From positions 1 to 64,000 of the forward strand of contig DASXLB010000080.1 of assembly GCA_036496585.1 (NCBI GenBank): a DNA stretch of 64,000 nucleotides, in the 5' to 3' direction. Position 1 is the first letter of the stretch; the number at the start of each line of letters is the position of its first letter. A model generated the notes under the pieces. The model ran no database searches, had not been told where the DNA came from, and saw only the letters and a list, made by a program, of their open reading frames with translations. Origin of the DNA: Vicinamibacterales bacterium. GTDB taxonomy: Bacteria; Acidobacteriota; Vicinamibacteria; Vicinamibacterales; 2-12-FULL-66-21. The translations under genes and the position numbers were made by a program. This document shows positions 8,974 to 17,267 of this stretch, piece after piece.

Positions 8974-11501
8974 TTCCGCCCTCGCCGCGGCGGCAGACCG
9001 ATCTGAGCCCCTCCGATCTGCTCGAGGTCGAGGCGATCTTCAGTGACATGAGCGAACTTCAGCCTTCGGCGCGAGGCGGCGTGCTCGATCTGCGCTGCGC
9101 CGGCCGCGAGGGCATCCGGCGCGAGCTGCAGGCGCTCCTCGACGCGCACGACCGCCTTGCCGGCTTTCTCGAGTCACCGGTCGCCGCCTACTGCGAGTAC
9201 GGCGCCAAGACTGGTGACACCATCGGTGCGTACCGCATCGTCGACCGGATCGGGCACGGTGGAATGGGCGACGTGTTTCTGGCGGAACGCGTTGATGGCA
9301 CTTTCGAGCAGCGCGTCGCGATCAAGCTGACACGGGCCTCGGTGCGCGACCCCGAGTCGGCGCGGCGGTTCCGGTTCGAGCGTCAGATTCTGGCGTCACT
9401 GCAGTACCCGAACATCGTGACGCTGCTCGACGGCGGCGCCACGCCGCAGGGGGACGCCTACCTGGTCATGGAGTACGTGGCCGGCGAGCCGATCACCGAC
9501 TATTGCCGGCGTCAGGCACTCGGGCTGCCGGCGCGGATCGCGCTTCTGCGTCAGGTCTGTCGCGCGGTGCAGCACGCGCACCAGCACTCGATCGTGCACC
9601 GCGATCTGAAGCCCGCCAATATCCTGGTGACGGACGGGGGTGTCGTCAAGGTGCTGGACTTCGGCGTCGCCAAGCTGCTGCAAGCCTCGAACGGGACGAG
9701 CGAGACGCTGACCGGCATGATGCCAGGCCCCCTGACGCCGAACTACGCGAGCCCCGAGCAGCTGCGCGGACTGCCGGTGACCACCGCCTGCGACGTCTAT
9801 TCGCTGGGCGTTCTGGCCTACGAAGTCCTGGCCGGCGCCCGCCCGTACGACACCACCGGCAAGCCGCTCGACCAGGTGCTCGCGATCGTGCTCGCGACGC
9901 AGCCGGCGCGCCCGAGCACCATGGGGCACGGCGGCCTGGCGACCGGCGGCGCCGCGCCGGTCTATTCTCCCGGGATCCTCAAGGGGGATCTCGACGCGAT
10001 CGTGCTGAAGGCGATCAGCAAGGAACCCCTGCGGCGCTACGGTTCCGCCGGCGAGCTGGCGGACGATCTGGAGCGATACCTGACGAAGGAGCCGGTCCTG
10101 GCGCGCGAGCCGTCCCTCGGCTATCTGCTCCAGCGCGTCTGCGCCCGTAATCGCGCGCTGGTGGCGACGGCGGCGCTGTCGATGCTGGCGATCGTCGCGG
10201 CGCTGAGCGTCGCCGTGTGGCAGCGAAGTGTCGCCGTGACGGCGCAGGCGCGCGCCGAGTCCCGCTTCCGCGACGTGCGTCATCTGGCCAACGCGCTGAT
10301 CTTCAAGATCCACGACGCGGTCGCGCCGCTGCCTGGATCGACGCCGGTGCGGCAGACGATCGTCAAGGAAGCGATCGGCTACCTCGAAGGACTCGAGCGC
10401 GATTCCGCGCGCGACGAATCGCTGCAGCTCGAGCTGTCGGGCGCCTACCGGCAGATCGCCGGGATCCTCGGCGACCCGCAACGCGCCAATCTCGGCGACC
10501 GCGAAGGCGCGATCCAGCAGCTCGAACGGGCGCGCGCGCTGGCGCTGCCGCTGGCGCGCCGATCCGACGCCGGCTTCGAGGCGGTGGCCGCGTTCGTCAA
10601 CAGCAATCGGCAGCTCGCCATGATCCTCAACCTGACCGGGCAGTCCGGCCGCTCGCTGGAACTCGTGCAGGAGGCCCAGACGATCAGCGAGAACGCCTAT
10701 GCGCGCCGCGGCGATCCGCGAGTCCGGCACCTGCTTGCGTCGGTCCTGTTCGATCACGCCCTCGCCCTTCTGCAGCGCGATGGCCCCGCGTCGCTCGAAT
10801 ACTGGCAGAAAGCCGGCGCGATTTACGAAACGGAGCTGGCCGAGCAGCCCGACGCGGCCGACCGGCAGCGCAACGTGGCGCTCGTCGAGAAATACGTCGG
10901 CGGCCGCGACGAGGACCGCGGCGATTTCCACGAGGCGGCGCGCCACTATGACCGGGCGCTCGATCTGGATCTCCGCCGCGAGGCGAAGAACGGGACCGAC
11001 CGCGTCATCCGCTTCGACGTGGCGGTTGATTACTCCAACCTCGCGAACATGGCCGACTCGGACGGCGACCTGGCGAAGGCCGAAGATCTGTTTGCGACCT
11101 CTCTCCGGATCCGCGAGGAGCTGGCCGCGTCGGACCCGCGGGACGCGCTGTCGCAGCTGAAGGTGGGCACGGGCGCCTGGCGTCTCGGGCGCGTGCAGCG
11201 CCACCGCGGCCGCTTCGCCGAGGCGCGGGTGTCGCTGAGCCGCGCGCTCCAGGTGCTCGACGCGGCGATGCGTGTCTCGAACGACCGCGCGGCGCGCGGC
11301 GAAATGGCTTCGGCACTGTTCGAAATGGGGCGCCTCGATGCGGCGATCGGGAAACGCGCCGCCGCGTGCGACGATGCGCGGCGGGCCGCCGGGCTCGCTG
11401 CGCTGCAACCCCCGCTCACGCGCTACCTGCCCGGGCTCGTCACCGGCATCGAGGCAGACGTCGCCGCCTGCGGTTCGGGCGGCCCGCCGATCGCGCGCTG
11501 A
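8970..11501 (+). CDS. Transmembrane Ser/Thr protein kinase with TPR-like C-terminus
   Basis: An 843-residue Hanks-type kinase. Residues about 88-370 form the kinase domain: glycine loop IGHGGMGDVFLAE (94-106), catalytic lysine in VAIKLT (K119), catalytic loop HRDLKPAN (210-217), DFG (230-232) and the YASPEQ activation-segment end (259-264). A single membrane helix follows at roughly 393-417 (ALVATAALSMLAIVAALSVAV). The remaining 420 residues are helical repeats of TPR character and should be extracytoplasmic. The first 85 residues resemble the N-terminal extension seen in kinases paired with TIGR02999 sigma factors. It probably senses a signal outside and acts with the upstream sigma factor. 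Its last 79 bases overlap the convergent HNH gene. Confidence 0.93.
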   Translation: MIPPSPRRQTDLSPSDLLEVEAIFSDMSELQPSARGGVLDLRCAGREGIRRELQALLDAHDRLAGFLESPVAAYCEYGAKTGDTIGAYRIVDRIGHGGMGDVFLAERVDGTFEQRVAIKLTRASVRDPESARRFRFERQILASLQYPNIVTLLDGGATPQGDAYLVMEYVAGEPITDYCRRQALGLPARIALLRQVCRAVQHAHQHSIVHRDLKPANILVTDGGVVKVLDFGVAKLLQASNGTSETLTGMMPGPLTPNYASPEQLRGLPVTTACDVYSLGVLAYEVLAGARPYDTTGKPLDQVLAIVLATQPARPSTMGHGGLATGGAAPVYSPGILKGDLDAIVLKAISKEPLRRYGSAGELADDLERYLTKEPVLAREPSLGYLLQRVCARNRALVATAALSMLAIVAALSVAVWQRSVAVTAQARAESRFRDVRHLANALIFKIHDAVAPLPGSTPVRQTIVKEAIGYLEGLERDSARDESLQLELSGAYRQIAGILGDPQRANLGDREGAIQQLERARALALPLARRSDAGFEAVAAFVNSNRQLAMILNLTGQSGRSLELVQEAQTISENAYARRGDPRVRHLLASVLFDHALALLQRDGPASLEYWQKAGAIYETELAEQPDAADRQRNVALVEKYVGGRDEDRGDFHEAARHYDRALDLDLRREAKNGTDRVIRFDVAVDYSNLANMADSDGDLAKAEDLFATSLRIREELAASDPRDALSQLKVGTGAWRLGRVQRHRGRFAEARVSLSRALQVLDAAMRVSNDRAARGEMASALFEMGRLDAAIGKRAAACDDARRAAGLAALQPPLTRYLPGLVTGIEADVAACGSGGPPIAR

Positions 11502-11953
11502 TGCCCGGCGGTGCGCGCCGCGCGCCATGCAATCGTCACGCGCACGTGGCAGGCGCGGCACAGCAGCCGGTAGTTCTCGAGACCGCATTCGCCGCCGCCG
11601 TCGGCGACCGGGACGATGTGGTCGGCCTCCCAGCGTGGCCGCGCCGCGCGCCAGGCCTTCCGCGCATTCCGCTCCCCGGCGGGCGGCTGGGCGCGCCGCC
11701 ACTCACGGTGCGCCTTGATCACGTTGGTGCCGCACAAGCGGCATACGCCCTTGTCGCGCTTCTTCACCTCGCGCCGCACGTACCAGGGGCTGCTGCGGAT
11801 CTTCCACTCGCGCACGCACGCGTCGCCGCAGAACGTGCGCCGTGGCGGCAGCACCGGCCGCCGGCACCAGCGGCACACGGCGTGTCCCAGCTCGTCCCGT
11901 TCGGGGACCCCCCACTGATCGGCGGTAACGACACGGGCGCGGCGAGTGGACAC
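11423..11953 (-). CDS. HNH endonuclease family protein
   Basis: A 176-residue protein with the HNH core ADHIVPVADGGG followed by LENYRLLCRACH, in which the DH pair, the Asn and the Cys residues fit a zinc-containing HNH nuclease. Two further Cys pairs lie upstream (CRWC, FCGDAC, CRLC), suggesting structural zinc. GTG 11953 is preceded by a -10-like GATACT with a 9-base gap and excludes repeat-encoded sequence. The frame stays open upstream to GTG 12091, but those 46 residues are Ala-Pro-Leu repeats coded by the adjacent 9-bp array and are probably not part of the protein. The 3' end overlaps the kinase gene by 79 bases. Its target is unknown. Confidence 0.75.
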   Translation of the reverse strand: MSTRRARVVTADQWGVPERDELGHAVCRWCRRPVLPPRRTFCGDACVREWKIRSSPWYVRREVKKRDKGVCRLCGTNVIKAHREWRRAQPPAGERNARKAWRAARPRWEADHIVPVADGGGECGLENYRLLCRACHVRVTIAWRAARTAGHQRAIGGPPEPQAATSASMPVTSPGR

Positions 11954-12016
11954 GACGGTCGGAGTATCGGCGCGTCGCCTGGCGGCTGTAGCGGCGCGCG
12001 AGCCGCTGAGCGACGC

Positions 12017-12238
12017 GGGTGCTAAGGGGGCTAAAGGTGCTAAGAGTGCTAAGGGTGCGGGTGCTAGCGGTGCCAAGGGTGCTCCTAGCACCGTGCACCG
12101 CAGTCCATTAAGCCCGCACCATCAGCACCCTTGGCACCCGCACCCTTAGCACCTTTAGCCCCCTTGGCACCGGCCCCCTTCGCCCCTTAGCACCAGCACC
12201 GTTGGCCCCGTTGGCGCCTTTAGCACCCTTGGCACCGG
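12017..12238. repeat. Inverted array of 9-bp GGTGCTAAG-type units
   Basis: The left arm (12017-12090) holds degenerate units GGTGCTAAG/GGTGCCAAG. The right arm (12121-12238) holds the same units on the other strand (CTTAGCACC/CTTGGCACC). A run of more than 40 bases in the left arm matches the reverse complement of the right arm almost perfectly, so a large cruciform or hairpin is possible. The 9-base period equals three codons: on one strand it reads Gly-Ala-Lys repeats (collagen-like G-X-Y), on the other Ala-Pro-Leu. It fills the gap between the HNH and CDF genes. Confidence 0.85.
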
Positions 12239-12254
12239 CCGCCCGGCCCCACCC

Positions 12255-13154
12255 TCACCGCTCCGTCGGCGGCGGCTCGATATGGATAATCGCATCCGCA
12301 ATCTGCGGAAACCGCTCCATCAGCCGGTCCTTGACGACGTGCGAGAGCCGGTGCGCGTCGCGCAGCGGCGACTCGGGCGGCAGCCAGACGTGCAGATCGA
12401 GGAACACGTAGTCGAGCGAGCCGCGCGTGCGGATGTGGTGGCAGCCGAGCACCTCCGGCACCCCCATCACCACGCTGCGAATCACCTCCTCGTCGATCAC
12501 CATCCGATCGGACAGGACGCTCGTCGCGTCGCGCGCGATCTCGTAGGAAGTGCGCGCGATCACGATCGCGATGGCGACGCCGCTGAGCGGATCGAACAGC
12601 GGATAGCCCGCCCAGACGGCGGCCAGCGAGACGAGGACGCCGATCGTCGAGAAGACGTCGCTCCGCGTGTGCAGCGCGTCGGCGCGCAGGATCTCGCTGT
12701 TCAGCCGGCCCCCTTCTTTTGACTCGTACTTGACGATCGCCACGTTGATCACGAGCGTTGCGAGCATGACCGCAAAGCTCAGCCAGGTGACCTCGGGCGG
12801 GGCGGGCGAGCCAAGACGCTTGAGCGCCGATCGGCCGATCTCGAAAACGGCGAGGACGAGAAAGACGAAGATCCCGCCGGCCGCCAGCGTCTCGAACTTG
12901 CGGTGACCGTACGGATGGTCGGCGTCGGGCGGCTTGAACGACGCCTGCAGTCCCACCAGCCCGACGATGTTGGAGGTGGAATCGGCCAGCGAGTGGTAGC
13001 CGTCGGACACGACGCTGACGGCGCCCGTCGCGTAGCCGAGCACCAGCTTGGCCGCCGCCACGGCGAGATTGAAGAAGAGGACCCGCGTCAGGACGCGGGC
13101 AACCGCACGATGACGCGGGTGAATCAGAACACCCTGGCGTGTCCCATCGGCCAC
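12255..13154 (-). CDS. Cation diffusion facilitator (CDF) metal transporter
   Basis: A 299-residue membrane transporter of the CDF family, which exports divalent metals such as zinc, cobalt, iron or manganese by proton antiport. Several hydrophobic helices fill the first two thirds. The two metal-site helices carry HxxxD motifs (DGYHSLAD and HTRSDV), and a cytoplasmic domain follows (CHHIRTRGSLDYVFLDLHVW). No start exists downstream of the lepB stop before the first helix. I therefore chose GTG 13154, which lies inside lepB (31-base overlap) and has AAGG about 13 bases upstream. It is the last gene of the sensor kinase/LytTR/lepB run, so translational coupling is likely. The metal cannot be read from sequence. 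Confidence 0.85.
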   Translation of the reverse strand: MADGTRQGVLIHPRHRAVARVLTRVLFFNLAVAAAKLVLGYATGAVSVVSDGYHSLADSTSNIVGLVGLQASFKPPDADHPYGHRKFETLAAGGIFVFLVLAVFEIGRSALKRLGSPAPPEVTWLSFAVMLATLVINVAIVKYESKEGGRLNSEILRADALHTRSDVFSTIGVLVSLAAVWAGYPLFDPLSGVAIAIVIARTSYEIARDATSVLSDRMVIDEEVIRSVVMGVPEVLGCHHIRTRGSLDYVFLDLHVWLPPESPLRDAHRLSHVVKDRLMERFPQIADAIIHIEPPPTER

Positions 13155-13840
13155 CAGCGCAGCTGCACCTTGCCGATGATGTACTTCTTGGGCACGAAGC
13201 CCCAGTGGCGGCTGTCGGAGCTGTTGTTGCGATGGTCGCCCATCACGAAGTAGTAACCCTCGGGGATGACCTGCGGCCCCCAGTCGTCGTGGCTCTTGAA
13301 CTCCTGCGGCACGAAACTGTCGTCGAGCGGCACGTCGTTGCGGAACACCCGCCCGTCGACGATGCGCACCTGGTCGCCTTCCTCGGCGATGATCCGCTTG
13401 ACGAACGACTTCTCGGGCTTGAGCGGGTAGTAGAGCATCACGATGTCGCCCACCTTGGGATCGCCGATGCGATAGGCGAGCTTGTTGACGATCAGCCGAT
13501 CCTGGTCCTGCAGGGTGGGGGCCATGCTCATCCCCTCGACGCGCGCCACCTGGAATCCGAAGGTGACGATCAGGGTCGCGTAGACGGCGGCCGAGGCCAG
13601 CGTCTTCAGCCACGCCACCAGTTCCTCGCCGAGCCGATTGAGCCACACCGACGTGCCATCGATCGCGAGCCGGTCGTTGGACGCCGCAACCGCCGCCGCC
13701 GGATCGGAGGGCAGCAGCGGATCGGCCGTGAGGATCCGTTCGGCAGCCGGCTGAGCCACCGGTTGGGTGTCGAACCGCTGCGGTTCGACGGGTTCCGGCG
13801 CGGGAGCGGAATACGGGTCGTGATCGTGGCTGTCGTTCAT
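13124..13840 (-). CDS. lepB: Signal peptidase I
   Basis: A 238-residue S26 peptidase that removes signal peptides from secreted proteins at the membrane. A Pro/Ala-rich cytoplasmic N-terminus of about 75 residues precedes a single membrane helix (about 78-97). The catalytic serine is S105 in VEGMSMAPTL and the general-base lysine is K148 in FVKRIIAEEGD. The conserved box GDHRNNSSDSRHWG starts at residue 201. The order Ser-Lys-GDNR-like box matches the family. The start overlaps the LytTR stop (TTATGA), which suggests expression with the two-component pair. The extended N-terminus is longer than in the E. coli type. Confidence 0.95.
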   Translation of the reverse strand: MNDSHDHDPYSAPAPEPVEPQRFDTQPVAQPAAERILTADPLLPSDPAAAVAASNDRLAIDGTSVWLNRLGEELVAWLKTLASAAVYATLIVTFGFQVARVEGMSMAPTLQDQDRLIVNKLAYRIGDPKVGDIVMLYYPLKPEKSFVKRIIAEEGDQVRIVDGRVFRNDVPLDDSFVPQEFKSHDDWGPQVIPEGYYFVMGDHRNNSSDSRHWGFVPKKYIIGKVQLRWWPMGHARVF

Positions 13841-14622
13841 AACTTCAAATAGTCCCGTAGCCGCCGCGTCTGCGAACGGCTGACGGGGATTTCGGTCCCC
13901 TTGGCATCCCGCATCTTCAGGATGTAGTTACGACTGAACCAGGGAACGATCTCCTTGATCTTGTTGATGTTCACGAGATGCGACCGGTGGACACGCCAGA
14001 AGACGGCCGGGTCCAGACGCGTCTGCAATTCATCCAGTGTCCGATAGTTGGACGTTCCAGACAAGCTATTCGTTACGACCCGGATCTGGTCGTCCTCGAC
14101 GGAGGCGTGGACCACCTCATCGGCCTGTACCAGCAGGAAACGATCCTCGATCTTGATGGCCAGCTGCTCGCGCCGCGCCTGGCGATCGGCCAGCATCTGC
14201 AGCAGCGGCTCCAGCTCGGCCTCCTTCCGCGGCTTTTCCGCGGCCATCCGCCGCCGGACGCGTTCGACCGCCGTGGCGAGCCGCTCTGGCTCGACAGGCT
14301 TGAGCAGGTAGTCGACCGCGTTCACTTCGAACGCGTCGATGGCGTACTGGTCGTAGGCCGTTACGAACACCAGTTGACACTCCAGGCCGGCTTCGAAGAC
14401 GCGCCGCGCCACCTCGAACCCGGTCAAGCCGGGCATCTGGATGTCCAGCATCACCAGATCCGGCTGATATTCTTCTATTACGCGCAGCGCCTCCACGCCG
14501 TTACCGGCTTGCGCCACGATCTCGACCCCGCCGAGCTCCTCGAGCAGATAGCGCAGCTCATCCCGCGCTAGCTGTTCGTCGTCGACGACGATGGTCTTGA
14601 GGTCGCCGGGTTGCGGACTCAC
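13837..14622 (-). CDS. LytTR-type response regulator
   Basis: A 261-residue DNA-binding response regulator. The receiver domain (about 8-125) has the acidic pair D14-D15, the phospho-acceptor D60 in VMLDIQMPG and K108 in LLKPVEP. A charged linker follows, then a LytTR domain (about 155-258; typical FWRVHRSHLVNINKI and PVSRSQTRRLRDYL). LytTR regulators bind direct repeats upstream of target genes. It overlaps the sensor kinase by 4 bases upstream and lepB by 4 bases downstream, so the kinase is almost certainly its partner. Confidence 0.95.
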   Translation of the reverse strand: MSPQPGDLKTIVVDDEQLARDELRYLLEELGGVEIVAQAGNGVEALRVIEEYQPDLVMLDIQMPGLTGFEVARRVFEAGLECQLVFVTAYDQYAIDAFEVNAVDYLLKPVEPERLATAVERVRRRMAAEKPRKEAELEPLLQMLADRQARREQLAIKIEDRFLLVQADEVVHASVEDDQIRVVTNSLSGTSNYRTLDELQTRLDPAVFWRVHRSHLVNINKIKEIVPWFSRNYILKMRDAKGTEIPVSRSQTRRLRDYLKL

Positions 14623-15935
14623 GCGATGCCCCGCTGCGCGATGCCGATGTGCGGGATGACGATCCGCACGCAGGTGTACTCACCGGGCACGCTGTCCAGC
14701 TGGAGCTGGTAATTGGCGCCATAGATGACGTGGAGGCGCTCGTTGACGTTGCGCAGCCCGATGCCCGTGCCCTTGACGCGCCCCGACTCTTCGGAGGCGA
14801 TGCCGATGCCGTTGTCGATGACGTCGATGAGCGCGTGCTCGCGCTCGCGCAGGCTGCGGATCGTGATCCGCCCCTCGCCCATCTTCTGCGCGAGCCCGTG
14901 CTTGATCGAGTTCTCGATGATCGGCTGCAGCATCATGCTGGGCACGACCAGGTCGAGTGTCGCCGGATCGATGTGCTTCTCGATCTTGAGCTGCGGCCCG
15001 AACCGGATGCTCTCGATGTCGAGGTATTCGTCGACGGCCGCCAGCTCCTCGCGCAGCGTGACGAAATGCTCCTGGCTGCGCAGCAGCCGCCGCAGCAGGC
15101 CCGACAGCTTCACGATGAGCGTGCGCGCCTTCTCGGGCTCCGAGCGGATGAGCGAGGAGATCGAGGCGAGCGTGTTGAAGAGGAAGTGCGGGTTGATCTG
15201 ACTGGTCAACGCATCGAGCCGCGATGCCATCAGGAGCTTCTCCTGCTCCTGGAGCCGGTGCTCGACGCGCGCGCTGTTCCAGATCTTGATCGGAATGGCG
15301 ATCGACATCACGGTGGCGACGAGCACGGCGATGCGCAGGCCCCAGGTCGTCGTCTCCAGCACGAACAAGCGCGACGGCCAGTGCGCGCCGACCGCCTGCG
15401 CGATGAGCTCGAGGCCGATCGGCACGCCGAGCAGGATGACGACCCAGTCGATCTCGAAGCGGCGTACCAGCCGCCAGACGTGACGCGGCAGTCCCATGAA
15501 GAAGAATGGCGAGAAGTGCCAGATCGCCTCCTTGGGACAGATCTCGCGCAGGCCGCCGCCGGCGAACCCGCATCCGATCGCGAAGGGCAGGGCGCCCCAC
15601 TCGGAGACCGGCGCGAAGACCGGCGGCAGGCCGATCATGACGCCGACGATGGCGCCGGCATAGGGCCCGGCCAGCAGCCCCGCAAGGAAGGCGCCGGCCA
15701 GGGTCAGGTCGGCGGCCTGATAGTTCAGGATCAGGCGCGAGACCACCCCGGCGGTCAGCGGCAGGCCGAGACTAGCCGCAAAGACGAGGCGGGCCGGCCA
15801 GTCCCTGTTCTCGGTCAGCAGGATGCGGCGGAACCACGGAAAACGCACCAGCATCGTCGCCACGATCGCGCCCACGGCGAGCTTGGCCATCAGCGTGAAG
15901 AGCAGCACCTGGCCGCTGACGAGATGAGTAGGCAT
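14619..15935 (-). CDS. LytS-like membrane sensor histidine kinase
   Basis: A 438-residue sensor kinase. The first 220 residues hold about six hydrophobic helices, like the 5TM-LYT sensing region. A His_kinase (PF06580-type) module follows with H250 in INPHFLFNTL, the N-box ENSIKHG, and G-boxes DNGIGI and GTGIGLRNVNERL. This subfamily pairs with LytTR regulators, and the regulator gene follows with a 4-base overlap. Upstream, 98 bases separate it from the divergent nuoI-like gene; TAAACT about 24 bases before the ATG could be a -10 box, at low confidence. The signal it senses is unknown. Confidence 0.93.
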   Translation of the reverse strand: MPTHLVSGQVLLFTLMAKLAVGAIVATMLVRFPWFRRILLTENRDWPARLVFAASLGLPLTAGVVSRLILNYQAADLTLAGAFLAGLLAGPYAGAIVGVMIGLPPVFAPVSEWGALPFAIGCGFAGGGLREICPKEAIWHFSPFFFMGLPRHVWRLVRRFEIDWVVILLGVPIGLELIAQAVGAHWPSRLFVLETTTWGLRIAVLVATVMSIAIPIKIWNSARVEHRLQEQEKLLMASRLDALTSQINPHFLFNTLASISSLIRSEPEKARTLIVKLSGLLRRLLRSQEHFVTLREELAAVDEYLDIESIRFGPQLKIEKHIDPATLDLVVPSMMLQPIIENSIKHGLAQKMGEGRITIRSLREREHALIDVIDNGIGIASEESGRVKGTGIGLRNVNERLHVIYGANYQLQLDSVPGEYTCVRIVIPHIGIAQRGIA

Positions 15936-16021
15936 CGGGAATCAGTCGGCAGTCAACAGTTTACCGTTAACGGCGACAGCTGCGGGCGGCAACTGCCACC
16001 CACCCGTAAACGCAAACTTGA

Positions 16022-16027
16022 TATGAT
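16022..16027 (+). promoter_or_regulatory. Leaderless -10 box TATGAT for the nuoI-like gene
   Basis: TATGAT ends 6 bases before ATG 16034, so transcription should begin at or near the start codon. No Shine-Dalgarno sequence fits between them, and no clear -35 box is visible. Confidence 0.6.
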
Positions 16028-16033
16028 TCTCCA

Positions 16034-16459
16034 ATGATCGGTCCGATGATCACCGGCTTCGCCACCACGCTGAAGCATTTCTTCCAGCCGAAAATCACGG
16101 TCAACTACCCGGAACAGAAGATCCCCGTCTTTCCGAAGTGGCGCGGCAAGCAGGTGCTGATGCGCGACGAGCACGGACTCGAGAAGTGCGTCGCGTGCGG
16201 CCTGTGCGCAGTCGCCTGTCCGGCCGACGCCATCTACCTCGAGGCGGCGGAAAACAACGGGACAGTGCAGGCGGGTCCTCGCTACGCGAAGGTCTACCAG
16301 ATCCACAAGACGCGCTGCATCTTCTGCGGGATGTGCGAAGAGGCGTGCCCGGTCTCCGCGATTTTCATGGGGAAAGACTACGAGCTGGCGGTCTACAGCA
16401 ACAAGGATTTCATCTGGGACAAGACCGACCTGCTCGTACCTGCCGGCACGAGCCGGTGA
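16034..16459 (+). CDS. nuoI: NuoI-like 2x[4Fe-4S] ferredoxin subunit
   Basis: A 141-residue iron-sulfur protein. Two cluster motifs are visible: CVACGLCAVACP (C52, C55, C58, C62) and CIFCGMCEEACP (C95, C98, C101, C105). Their spacing, the PKWRGKQVL stretch before them and the tail KDYELAVYSNKDFIWDK match NADH-quinone oxidoreductase subunit I, which passes electrons through clusters N6a and N6b in complex I. No other nuo gene lies in the window, so this is an isolated copy. It may serve a complex I encoded elsewhere or another redox enzyme. A strong -10 box sits 6 bases before the ATG. Confidence 0.88.
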   Translation: MIGPMITGFATTLKHFFQPKITVNYPEQKIPVFPKWRGKQVLMRDEHGLEKCVACGLCAVACPADAIYLEAAENNGTVQAGPRYAKVYQIHKTRCIFCGMCEEACPVSAIFMGKDYELAVYSNKDFIWDKTDLLVPAGTSR

Positions 16460-16467
16460 TGCTGGAG

Positions 16468-16523
16468 TGTGGGAATCAGCGGCATTCCCACATGCCCACA
16501 TCTCCCAATTTCCACATCTCCCC
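16468..16523. repeat. Perfect 9-bp hairpin plus CCACAT-rich repeat
   Basis: TGTGGGAAT (16468-16476) and ATTCCCACA (16484-16492) form a perfect 9-bp stem with a 7-base loop just after nuoI. CCCACATCT/TCCACATCT units continue up to the next ATG. The hairpin could stop transcription but has no T run. The same word family occurs near 30.7 kb and 61.45 kb. Confidence 0.75.
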
Positions 16524-17192
16524 ATGCGCTTCGGCGCGTTAGGCGACATCCACGGCGATTTCGAGGCGGCGCGGCGGATTGTCGCCCGACACCCCGAGGT
16601 GCCGGCTTGGCTGTGCGTGGGTGACGTGGCGAGCCACGCGGGCGCGTACGAGTCCATCGGCGCGCCGCTCTACTGGATTCACGGCAACAACGACAACTTG
16701 GACGCCATCGCAGCGGGCGCCCTCCCGACAGGCTATGTCTACGTCCACAGCGGCACCAGCGTAGACGCGGGCATGCGGGTCGCGGGCCTCGGCGGGACGT
16801 TCGCGCCGACGTGGTACGAAACGCCAGCGAAGGATCTGCCGCACCCGGTGAAGGGCAGCGTCCGCGCCACTGAGCTCGCCGACAAGAGGCGGCATTTCGT
16901 CCGGGCCCAGGTCGAGGCCTGCCAGCGACTGCGCGACATCGACGTGTTCCTGACCCATGAGGCGGCGGCGCCGTTCCGTCCGTATGCCGGCGAGCGCGGC
17001 CCTGATGCGGGCAAACGCCCGATCAACGATGTGCTGTCGGCCATGCAGCCGCGGCTGCACCTCTTCGGGCACCACCATCGCGCTTCTGACCAGATACGGG
17101 AAGGTGTCAGGTCGATCGGACTAGACCTGGTTTCGCGATCCTACCTGCTGATCGACTCCAAGTCATTGAATATAGACATGTTAACTCTCTAG
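16524..17192 (+). CDS. Calcineurin-like metallophosphoesterase
   Basis: A 222-residue metallophosphoesterase. It begins directly with the metal motif GDIHGDF (residues 7-13), followed by CVGDVA, HGNNDN and the late LFGHHH motif, so all ligands for a dinuclear metal centre are present. The frame is open upstream to an earlier ATG, but that part is coded by the CCACAT repeat and would push the first beta strand away from the N-terminus; I therefore chose ATG 16524. There is no signal peptide, so it acts in the cytoplasm. The substrate is unknown; small phosphodiesters or nucleotides are typical for the family. Confidence 0.85.
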   Translation: MRFGALGDIHGDFEAARRIVARHPEVPAWLCVGDVASHAGAYESIGAPLYWIHGNNDNLDAIAAGALPTGYVYVHSGTSVDAGMRVAGLGGTFAPTWYETPAKDLPHPVKGSVRATELADKRRHFVRAQVEACQRLRDIDVFLTHEAAAPFRPYAGERGPDAGKRPINDVLSAMQPRLHLFGHHHRASDQIREGVRSIGLDLVSRSYLLIDSKSLNIDMLTL

Positions 17193-17267
17193 ATAATTTA
17201 TGCGCCGACGGCTTGTTCGGTTCGGGCCGCGGCGGCGTTTGATACGGATGAGGAGGTACTAACGGCC

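Noticed and set aside
12202-12411. Plus-strand frame beginning MAPLAPLAPLAP
   Set aside because: The start is coded by the 9-bp repeat array and the rest is antisense to the CDF gene.
13155-13646. Upstream extension of the CDF transporter frame
   Set aside because: It covers lepB in another frame; the peptide is shadow-like and would place about 160 residues before the first helix of a family with none.
16467-16523. Earlier ATG for the phosphoesterase
   Set aside because: These codons consist of the CCACAT repeat; the metal motif must be near the N-terminus, so ATG 16524 is better.
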